Origin: an uncultured delta proteobacterium
Lineage (GTDB): Bacteria > UBA10199 > GCA-002796325 > 1-14-0-20-49-13
Assembly (NCBI GenBank): GCA_903868375.1
Contig: CAIPVD010000032.1
Location: 1 to 7,166, forward strand
Length of the DNA: 7,166 nucleotides
Direction of reading: 5' to 3'
Below, piece by piece: positions 1-5,853 of this stretch. The position numbers and the translations under genes are program-made. Under the pieces are notes generated by a model. It had not been told where the DNA came from and searched no databases. It saw only the letters and a program-made list of their open reading frames with translations. How positions within the stretch are numbered: position 1 is the first letter of the stretch; every line of letters begins with the position of its first letter.

Positions 1-286
1 AAAAGGAAGTGCTGCAACGGCAACTTTCACAGTTAGAAAAGTTTCCTACGGCGTTGGCGTTGAAAGAATATTCCCTCTTCATTCGCCGATGATCGAGCGT
101 ATCGAGGTGAAGCAGAACGGTGCCGTTAGGCGCTCGAAGCTTTATTACCTGCGCGAACTCTCCGGACGTGCCGCACGTATCGGAAGCACACAGGCAGAAG
201 CTCAAGTGTTCGAAGAAGAAGTAGTTGAAGCTCCGGCAGAAACTGCCGCAGCAGCAACTCCTACGACAGAAGCGCCAAAGGCATAA
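1..286 (+). CDS. rplS: 50S ribosomal protein L19, 3' part
   Basis: This is the C-terminal 94 residues of L19, a large-subunit protein near the 30S-50S interface. The gene enters from the left edge and is read from base 2, so about 50 N-terminal residues lie outside. The visible protein carries the family core: TFTVRKVSYGVGVERIFP, then HSP, then the basic segment RRSKLYYLRELSGRAARI. E. coli L19 ends a few residues after this last segment. Here about 34 further residues follow, acidic at first (EEEVVEAPAE) and then rich in Ala, Thr and Pro. The ATG at 89 is internal methionine, not the start. A strong terminator follows 32 bases after the stop, so rplS is the last gene of its transcription unit, commonly rpsP-rimM-trmD-rplS in bacteria. 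Family assignment is secure; the role of the tail is unknown. Confidence 0.95.
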   Translation, partial: KGSAATATFTVRKVSYGVGVERIFPLHSPMIERIEVKQNGAVRRSKLYYLRELSGRAARIGSTQAEAQVFEEEVVEAPAETAAAATPTTEAPKA

Positions 287-318
287 GTTTTTAGTTGCCT
301 TAAATAAATTAGCGATCT

Positions 319-353
319 AAATCCCTCTTGGAGATATCCAAGAGGGATTTTTT
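319..353 (+). terminator. Rho-independent terminator after rplS
   Basis: The arm at 321-332 (atccctcttgga) is the exact reverse complement of 337-348, with the four-base loop gata at 333-336. Pairing can extend by two A-T pairs to 319 and 350. A run of six T (348-353) follows on the + strand. The stem is GC-rich enough and the T tract well placed, so this is a textbook intrinsic terminator for the ribosomal-protein operon. It ends only four bases before the probable rnhB start codon. Confidence 0.93.
341..346 (+). promoter_or_regulatory. Probable rnhB ribosome binding site inside terminator stem
   Basis: The purine run AGAGGG lies 11 bases before the ATG at 358 and is the only Shine-Dalgarno-like sequence there. 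It lies wholly within the 3' arm of the terminator hairpin. A transcript reading through from rplS would therefore have this site paired and hidden. The site would be open only on an RNA starting inside or after the 5' arm. The spacing is slightly long, so the assignment is tentative. Confidence 0.4.
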
Positions 354-357
354 GTTC

Positions 358-996
358 ATGAAACAAAAGCTGCTGATAGAACTACCAGAGATCGATCAGA
401 CCTATTTTGAGATGCTGTTATATAATGATGGCGTTTCTTCGGTCGCGGGAGTCGATGAGGTCGGTCGCGGATGCCTTGCAGGGCCTGTCGTTGCCGCCAG
501 CGTTATTCTTCCCAAAGATTGCGGTATTAAAGGTATAAACGATTCAAAGAAACTTACGCCTAAAAAACGCGACGAACTTTTCGACATTATACTAGCTTCC
601 GCCGTGGCGTATGGCATTGGCGTTGTAGATCATGCAGAGATAGATAAAATAAATATCCTGCAGGCATCTCTTAAGGCGATGAAGATATCTGTTGAGTCGT
701 TAGCCGTTAAGCCGCAATATCTATTGATAGACGGCAATCAGCCGATCCCAGATATGAAGATCCCGCAGAAGATAATCGTTAAAGGCGATGTTCGCAGCAT
801 CTCCGTTGGCGCCGCATCTATAGTCGCCAAAGTAACGCGAGATAGGATGATGGCAGAACTAGAGAACAAATATCCTAATTTTAAATTTTCGGTTCACAAG
901 GGTTACGGCACGGGCCTGCATCTTTCTGAACTTAAACAGCACGGCCCAAGCCCGATACATCGAATGACATTTGCTGGAGTTAAAAATACGGATTAA
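358..996 (+). CDS. rnhB: Ribonuclease HII
   Basis: RNase HII cuts the RNA strand of RNA-DNA hybrids in the cytoplasm and starts removal of single ribonucleotides built into DNA. Counting from the ATG at 358 (212 residues, close to the family's usual length), the four acidic metal ligands are present: D33 and E34 in GVDEVGRG, D125 in LLIDGN and D144 in VKGD. The GRG substrate-sensing motif is at 36-38. The family motifs NDSKKL (61-66), AASIVAKVTRD and HKGYGT are also intact. An upstream in-frame TTG at 328 is rejected because it lies in the terminator stem; an in-frame ATG at 412 (M19) is a possible shorter start, still leaving 12 residues before the first catalytic Gly. rplS-rnhB adjacency is common in bacteria. 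Its stop overlaps that of the convergent hydrolase gene. The catalytic set is complete, so the enzyme is probably active. Confidence 0.95.
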   Translation: MKQKLLIELPEIDQTYFEMLLYNDGVSSVAGVDEVGRGCLAGPVVAASVILPKDCGIKGINDSKKLTPKKRDELFDIILASAVAYGIGVVDHAEIDKINILQASLKAMKISVESLAVKPQYLLIDGNQPIPDMKIPQKIIVKGDVRSISVGAASIVAKVTRDRMMAELENKYPNFKFSVHKGYGTGLHLSELKQHGPSPIHRMTFAGVKNTD

Positions 997-1766
997 AATG
1001 TAAACTTCTCGCCTGAATTTAGGATGTGTACTTGCTCCGAAAGATTTCTTTCGGTCGCAAGCCTCTCCAGCCATTCCGCCGGCTCGCCGACCTTCTCCGA
1101 TGATAGTTTGAATTCTCCATAATGAATGGGAATCATATGCTTCGCCTTTAGATCCAGAAATGCCTCGAGCGCCTCGGCAGGGTTCATATGTCTTTTCTTC
1201 ATGAACCAGCGTGGGCTGTAGCCGCCTATCGGCAGTATTGCGATATCGATCGGATTTGTCATTCCGAAGAACTGCCCGATATCTTTAAAATGCGGGCCGT
1301 AGCCTGTGTCGCCGGCAAAGAAAATGCGCTGCCCGCCAGTGGCGATAACGTAACTGTTGCACGTCCTGTATCTAAAACCCGTCCATCTAAATCCAACATG
1401 CTGTGCTTGTGTTGCGGTTATTTCCGTTCCGTTTGGTAGTTTGTGAGAAGACCATTGCTTCAGTTCAACTATGGGGTTCCGCACGAACTTACTCAAATAT
1501 TTTCCAAGTCCTTCAGGTACGAACACCGGAACCGTCCCTTTGATATATTTAAAACTGTTAAGGTCCAGGTGATCGTAATGCGCGTGGCTAATTACAACCG
1601 CCGAAAGCTCTGGCAACGCGGCTGGATCGTAAGGAAGAGGGCGCACGCGCTTCAGGCAGAGCACGTATTTGCTGAAGTTCGGGTCGGTAAGAACGGCCGA
1701 ACCGTTAGACTCTATAAGAGTTGTAGCATGTCCAATATAAGTAATTGCAATCATTGACATTCTCAT
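993..1766 (-). CDS. Metallo-beta-lactamase-fold hydrolase, NAPE-PLD/UlaG-like
   Basis: A 257-residue cytoplasmic-looking protein without a signal peptide. The metal-binding motifs of the metallo-beta-lactamase fold are complete: HAHYDH at 61-66 (H61, H63, D65, H66), H123 in AQH, D153 in FAGDTGY and H215 in PIHYGEF. The N-terminal YIGHATTLIE and the RHMNPAEA segment (193-200) match the branch that includes N-acyl-phosphatidylethanolamine phospholipase D and UlaG-like hydrolases, so a two-metal phosphodiesterase is the best guess. The substrate cannot be read from sequence. Start choice is uncertain: ATGs at 1766, 1760 and 1754 are all in frame and none has a strong ribosome binding site; the 1754 start has GAGA a few bases upstream and would begin directly with the family-like MIAITYIGHA. 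The gene is convergent with rnhB (4-base overlap) and divergent from alr. Confidence 0.88.
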   Translation of the reverse strand: MRMSMIAITYIGHATTLIESNGSAVLTDPNFSKYVLCLKRVRPLPYDPAALPELSAVVISHAHYDHLDLNSFKYIKGTVPVFVPEGLGKYLSKFVRNPIVELKQWSSHKLPNGTEITATQAQHVGFRWTGFRYRTCNSYVIATGGQRIFFAGDTGYGPHFKDIGQFFGMTNPIDIAILPIGGYSPRWFMKKRHMNPAEALEAFLDLKAKHMIPIHYGEFKLSSEKVGEPAEWLERLATERNLSEQVHILNSGEKFTF

Positions 1767-1798
1767 AGCAAATTGATACGCAAACGCAACACTTATCT
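1754..1798. promoter_or_regulatory. Divergent start region between hydrolase and alr
   Basis: Only 32 bases separate the two divergent start codons, so control signals must overlap coding sequence. On the + strand a perfect TTGACA lies at 1754-1759, inside the 5' end of the hydrolase gene. The best -10-like hexamer, GATACG at 1775-1780, matches the consensus at only three positions and the spacer is a short 15 bases. If used, the alr leader would be about 10 bases long. No Shine-Dalgarno sequence precedes the alr ATG. No convincing promoter was seen for the hydrolase strand. Confidence 0.3.
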
Positions 1799-2941
1799 AT
1801 GGGATTTTTTAGGCCGACAAACGCAGAAATTCATTTAGATGCACTTCGCCACAATTATCACGAAGTGGTGAAGCTGCTTCCTCCATCCGTTCGCATTATG
1901 GGCATGGTCAAGGCCGATGCATATGGGCACGGAGCAGTGCAGACATCCAAAGTCCTTGCAGACCTTGGAGTTGCTTCACTCGGTGTTGCAACGGTAGAAG
2001 AAGGTTTGGAGCTGCGCGAATCTGCGATAACGGCTCCGATACTTGTGCTTGGCGGGCTAATGGGCGTTGGTTCTGCCGCAGCAGGCATGATGATCGGCGC
2101 GAATTTAACTCCCGTGGTACATTCGGAAGATGTGCTTGGCTTCATGGAAGCAACGTCGCATGCCGCCGGAAAGATCACGGGCGTACATCTAAAAATAGAT
2201 ACCGGTATGACAAGGCTCGGTGTTATGCCTGGGTCGCTTCCGCATTTTTTGAACAAGTTAAAAGAATGCAAGTCGCTTCGCCTCGATGGCGTAATGACAC
2301 ATTTGGCAGACGCGAGCGACGAAGGCTACACAAGTTATCAGCAGGGCCTTTTCAAGTCTTGCGTGCATCAGGTGGAAGAGATCATGGGCCCCGTTCCCAT
2401 TTGGCATATAGCAAATAGCGTTGCCATCATGAAGGAAGAATATCTAACTGGCGCAACCGCTGGTGAACACTGGGTAAGGCCCGGGCTCATACTTTATGGC
2501 GGGAACGTTACGTCAGCTACAGGCAAGAAAGTAACGTTTAAGCCGGTGATGATGCTTAAGAGCAAAGTTGTGATGATAAAGTCGGTGCCTGAAGGGACCA
2601 AGATAAGCTATGGCTGTACGTTTGAAACTAAGCGCGCTTCGCGCATCGGCGTTGTCCCGATAGGATACGCCGACGGATATCCGTGGGCGCTTTCTAATAA
2701 AGCGGAAGTGCTCGTTAACGGAAAACGCGTGCCGGTGGTAGGGCGCGTTACGATGGATATGACGATGATCGACCTGACAGATACGCACGAATCTCATATC
2801 GGCGACGAGGTCGTTCTTATGGGCGTACAGAACGGCAACCGGATAACCGTTGAAGAAATATCTTCGTGGGCGGGAACTATTCCGTACGAGATATTTTGCG
2901 GGATATCGAAACGAATGCCGCGCGTTTATTTGGGCCAGTGA
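1799..2941 (+). CDS. alr: Alanine racemase
   Basis: This PLP enzyme converts L-alanine to D-alanine in the cytoplasm for peptidoglycan cross-linking peptides. The protein has 380 residues, normal for the family. The N-terminal barrel carries the PLP lysine K38 in VKADAYGHGA, KIDTGMTRLG at 132-141 and HIANSVA at 203-209. The C-terminal beta domain brings the second catalytic base, Y271 in ISYGCTF, and the conserved VTMDMTMIDL segment. The ATG at 1799 is chosen because the typical opening (AEIHLDALRHNY) follows directly; the next in-frame Met (M34) would remove part of the barrel. No ribosome binding site is visible before it, which suggests a very short leader or weak initiation. It is the first gene of the rightward cluster, four bases ahead of mlaE. 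Confidence 0.96.
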   Translation: MGFFRPTNAEIHLDALRHNYHEVVKLLPPSVRIMGMVKADAYGHGAVQTSKVLADLGVASLGVATVEEGLELRESAITAPILVLGGLMGVGSAAAGMMIGANLTPVVHSEDVLGFMEATSHAAGKITGVHLKIDTGMTRLGVMPGSLPHFLNKLKECKSLRLDGVMTHLADASDEGYTSYQQGLFKSCVHQVEEIMGPVPIWHIANSVAIMKEEYLTGATAGEHWVRPGLILYGGNVTSATGKKVTFKPVMMLKSKVVMIKSVPEGTKISYGCTFETKRASRIGVVPIGYADGYPWALSNKAEVLVNGKRVPVVGRVTMDMTMIDLTDTHESHIGDEVVLMGVQNGNRITVEEISSWAGTIPYEIFCGISKRMPRVYLGQ

Positions 2942-2945
2942 ATAA

Positions 2946-3764
2946 ATGGAAAAACTTATAAACAAGATACAGCCGCTCGCCGATCCGCTTGGCAGAATGA
3001 TCAACGGCTTTACAAAAACGCTCGGCAACCTGTGCCTATTCGTATTTCAAACGCTCTCGTGGATCCCGCGCAGGCCATACCGCATTAAAAATCTTTTTAA
3101 ACAGATGGAGTTCATCGGCGTTCAGTCAACTCCCATCATAATGCTTACGGGCGTATTTGTCGGAGCTGTCTTTGCGCTGCAGACCGGCAAGGCGTTCGCG
3201 ATGTTCAATGCAGAGTCTTTGGTCGGCGCAACGATAGGCTTATCTCTTGCAAGAGAAATAGCGCCGGTATTTACGGCGTTAATGGTCACGGCTCGCGCTT
3301 GTTCCGCAATGGCGGCAGAGCTTGGCACGATGAAGGTAACGGAACAGATCGACGCGCTTGAAACGATGGCGGTGAACCCGCTTCATTATCTTGTTTGCCC
3401 GCGCGTTATCGCAACAACTATCATGACGCCGCTTCTTACCGCGGTATTCGATCTGGTCGGCATTATCGGCGCGTGGTTCGTTGGGATAAAGCTCTTAGGC
3501 ATAGGCGAAGCTTCGTTCTTCGATAGGTTATATTTTTATGTGAATTTGCGCGATTTTATTGGCGGACTCGTCAAGTCCGGCTTCTTTGGATTCTTCATTT
3601 CGCTCATTAGTTGCTACAGCGGCTTTGACACGAAGGGCGGGGCAAAGGGCGTTGGAGATTCCACGACGAGGGCGGTCGTTGTTTCTTCGGTGGTTGTGCT
3701 TGTTACGGATTATTTTTTAACAACGTGGATACTTGAATATTTTAGCCAGGGGCCGAGTGTATAA
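2946..3764 (+). CDS. mlaE: Mla-type lipid ABC transporter permease (MlaE family)
   Basis: The integral inner-membrane subunit of an MCE/Mla phospholipid transporter. It has 272 residues, near the family's usual 260. An amphipathic N-terminus (about 1-55) precedes hydrophobic segments at roughly 61-80, 91-116, 147-185, 204-224 and 243-262. The family hallmark at 101-138 is intact, running from LAREIAPVFTAL to AELGTMKVTEQIDAL; this cytoplasmic loop contacts the ATPase. The later GGAKGVGDSTT (231-241) is also typical. The start follows the alr stop by four bases and has only a weak ribosome binding site, so translation is probably coupled to alr. Its stop codon abuts the mlaF start with no spacer. 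Whether transport runs to or from the outer membrane cannot be read from sequence. Confidence 0.94.
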   Translation: MEKLINKIQPLADPLGRMINGFTKTLGNLCLFVFQTLSWIPRRPYRIKNLFKQMEFIGVQSTPIIMLTGVFVGAVFALQTGKAFAMFNAESLVGATIGLSLAREIAPVFTALMVTARACSAMAAELGTMKVTEQIDALETMAVNPLHYLVCPRVIATTIMTPLLTAVFDLVGIIGAWFVGIKLLGIGEASFFDRLYFYVNLRDFIGGLVKSGFFGFFISLISCYSGFDTKGGAKGVGDSTTRAVVVSSVVVLVTDYFLTTWILEYFSQGPSV

Positions 3765-4487
3765 ATGATAAAACTGATCGACGTACATAAAGCTTTCGAT
3801 GGGCAAAAGGTCTTGGATGGCGTGAATTTGGAAGTGCCGAAGGACAAGATCATGGTCATCGTCGGCGCCAGCGGCGTCGGGAAATCCGTTCTTCTCAAAC
3901 ATATGATCGGGCTAATGAAGCCCGACAAGGGAAAGATAGTGGTCGATGGAGTCGATCTTTCGGCGCTTTCGCCGTTAGAGCTTGTCGAGATCAGAAAAAA
4001 ATTCGGGATGCTCTTTCAGGGCTGTGCGCTATTCGATTCTTTGAATGTTTGTGATAACGTTGCATTTCCGCTGCGTGAACATTCGAATCTTTCGTCGTCC
4101 GAGATCAAGGCAAAGGTCGATGAAATGCTTGCGATCGTTGGTTTGGAAGGCATTTGCCACAAGATGCCTTCGGACCTTTCCGGCGGTATGAAAAAACGGG
4201 TTGCCTTGGCGCGCGCCATTATTTTGCAGCCGCAGATCATGTTATATGATGAACCCACGACCGGCCTTGACCCAATAATGACCGAATCTGTTGACAATTT
4301 GATATTAGACATGCAACAAAAGCTCGACATAACGTCGGTGGTCATAAGCCACGACATCGCTTCGGCTTTTAGGATCGCGGATCAAATAGCGATGATCGAT
4401 AATGGCAAGATAATAGTTTCGGGGACGTCGGCTGAATTTGCGGCTTCGAACGATCCCGTGGTTATGAAGTTCATCGGAAGAAAATAA
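3765..4487 (+). CDS. mlaF: Mla-type lipid ABC transporter ATPase (MlaF family)
   Basis: The cytoplasmic ATP-hydrolysing subunit that powers the MlaE permease. All motifs of an active ABC ATPase are present in its 240 residues: Walker A GASGVGKS at 34-41, Q-loop Q85 in LFQGCALFDSL, signature LSGGM at 138-142, Walker B ending in D162-E163 (LYDEPTTGLDP) and switch histidine H196 (ISHD). LSGGMKKRVALARA with Met after the signature glycines, and the PTTGLDPI stretch, are characteristic of the MlaF/Mkl branch rather than of generic importers. AGGGG-type purines at 3748-3752 (AGGGG), within mlaE, lie 12 bases upstream of the ATG. The start directly follows the mlaE TAA. No STAS-domain partner gene (mlaB) lies next to it. 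Confidence 0.95.
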   Translation: MIKLIDVHKAFDGQKVLDGVNLEVPKDKIMVIVGASGVGKSVLLKHMIGLMKPDKGKIVVDGVDLSALSPLELVEIRKKFGMLFQGCALFDSLNVCDNVAFPLREHSNLSSSEIKAKVDEMLAIVGLEGICHKMPSDLSGGMKKRVALARAIILQPQIMLYDEPTTGLDPIMTESVDNLILDMQQKLDITSVVISHDIASAFRIADQIAMIDNGKIIVSGTSAEFAASNDPVVMKFIGRK

Positions 4488-4490
4488 ATT

Positions 4491-5846
4491 ATGATGAGTT
4501 CAGAAACAAAAGTAGGGATATTCGCACTGTGTGCGCTGGTGATTATCGGGTTCATAACGCTCAAGATCGGAAGCAGGTCGTTTGTTGCAGCGGGCGGTTA
4601 CGAAGTTTCCGTGGTGGTAGATAATGCGATAGGCGTTCGCCCAAAGACGCCGGTCGAAATTGCCGGCATAAGAGTAGGCCAGGTGAAAGAGATAGGGCTC
4701 GAGGAATCCAGAAAAGCGAAGCTTACTCTTTTACTAAATAAAGACGTTAATCTACCCGTAGATTCTGTCGCGCGTATCCGTTCAAAGGGATTCTTGGGCG
4801 AGATAGTCATTGAGATCGTGCCTGGAACCGAAGGCGTACAATCCTTAGCCGATGGCGGCGCTTTGAACTTTTCGGGCCAGAGCGGCGATATCAATATGCT
4901 GATGACGCAGTTCTCATCCATCGCGAACGATATAAAAGCGGTTTCAGCTCAACTTCGAGATGTGGCGGGGACCGATAGAAACTCCCCAATGTGGCAGATC
5001 GTGAACAATCTGCAAACGTTCACGCAAACGCTTGCGAACAATCAGGCGAACTTCAATAAAATGGCGGGTAATCTGGCAGAACTCACAGAAGCGCTTAAGG
5101 GTACGATAGTCAAAAGCCGAGAAAATGTTGAAGACTCGTTAAAACGCATAGCTTCTATTACCCAGAAGGTCGATGAAGGCAAGGGGACGATAGGCAAACT
5201 TGTCAACGACGACGCCACCGTAAATAAATTGAACGAAGCGGTGGATAATTTGAACTCGACGCTCGGCAATATCAAGACGATCGAAACCGAGATCGGGTAC
5301 CACGCAGAATATTTAGGCCACACGAAAGAGTTCAAGAACTACGTGAACCTAACGATTCGTCCGAAACCGGACAAGGCGTTCATATTCGATTTCGTGCAGA
5401 ACACGAACCCATCTCCCGACAGAAGTACGAATACATCCACGATATCTACGGGCGGGACTTCTACCACCGTTACGACGAACACGGCGACCGTCAATCAGAA
5501 CCAGTTCCGTTTTTCTGCGCAGCTCGCAAAATCGTTCTACGATTTTACTGTTAGAGGCGGTGTGATCGAATCGCGCGGCGGCGTTGGACTTGATTACGCT
5601 AAAGGCCCGGCCGGACTTCAGTTCTCCGCATACGATTTTCAGACACAATACGACCAGCGCACGCACTTAAAACTTGCGGGAACCGTCAACGTCACGAAGA
5701 ACCTCTTCCTGATAGGTGGCGGCGACGACCTCATCAGCCAGTTGGGAAGGCGTAATTGGTTCATGGGCGCAGGCATTAGGCTGGTCGATGAAGACGTTAA
5801 AAGCCTGATAGGTACTGCTGGCGGAATTTCTTCAGTTAAAAGGTAA
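4491..5846 (+). CDS. mlaD: MCE-domain lipid-transport protein (MlaD family) with long C-terminal domain
   Basis: Membrane-anchored substrate-binding component that forms a hexameric lipid channel on the MlaE/MlaF complex. Of 451 residues, about 8-26 form an uncleaved-looking N-terminal membrane helix. An MCE domain follows at about 36-113, with GVRPKTPVEIAGIRVGQV and a KGFLGEIVIEI segment typical of the family. Residues 130-270 are mostly helical, with heptad-like stretches such as VNKLNEAVDNLNSTLGNI, as in MCE proteins that build a helical tube. Residues 275-440 are beta-rich, interrupted by a Ser/Thr/Asn linker (about 307-337). E. coli MlaD is only about 183 residues. Two ATGs stand in tandem (4491, 4494); GGAAG at 4476-4480 favours the first. 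It is three bases after mlaF. The C-terminal domain could reach the outer membrane, but this is inference. Confidence 0.9.
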   Translation: MMSSETKVGIFALCALVIIGFITLKIGSRSFVAAGGYEVSVVVDNAIGVRPKTPVEIAGIRVGQVKEIGLEESRKAKLTLLLNKDVNLPVDSVARIRSKGFLGEIVIEIVPGTEGVQSLADGGALNFSGQSGDINMLMTQFSSIANDIKAVSAQLRDVAGTDRNSPMWQIVNNLQTFTQTLANNQANFNKMAGNLAELTEALKGTIVKSRENVEDSLKRIASITQKVDEGKGTIGKLVNDDATVNKLNEAVDNLNSTLGNIKTIETEIGYHAEYLGHTKEFKNYVNLTIRPKPDKAFIFDFVQNTNPSPDRSTNTSTISTGGTSTTVTTNTATVNQNQFRFSAQLAKSFYDFTVRGGVIESRGGVGLDYAKGPAGLQFSAYDFQTQYDQRTHLKLAGTVNVTKNLFLIGGGDDLISQLGRRNWFMGAGIRLVDEDVKSLIGTAGGISSVKR

Positions 5847-5853
5847 AAAAAAT

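Noticed and set aside
328..357. TTG start for rnhB adding ten residues to the N-terminus
   Set aside because: These codons lie within the terminator hairpin and T tract, no ribosome binding site precedes the TTG, and the added residues do not belong to the RNase HII core.
1032..1060. Hairpin with stem ccgaaag/ctttcgg (1037-1043 with 1048-1054) near the 3' end of the hydrolase gene
   Set aside because: It lies within coding sequence, the outer pairing is broken by a bulge, and no T tract follows on either strand, so a terminator role is not supported.
1188..1757. Two + strand open frames (1188-1439 and 1443-1757) opposite the hydrolase gene
   Set aside because: Their translations show no domain, are rich in Cys/Arg in a way typical of antisense frames, and lie fully over a well-supported metallo-beta-lactamase-fold gene.
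1773..1799. Promoter for alr with TTGATA (1773-1778) and TATCTA (1794-1799)
   Set aside because: The spacer is only 15 bases and the predicted RNA start would fall after the alr ATG, removing the start codon.
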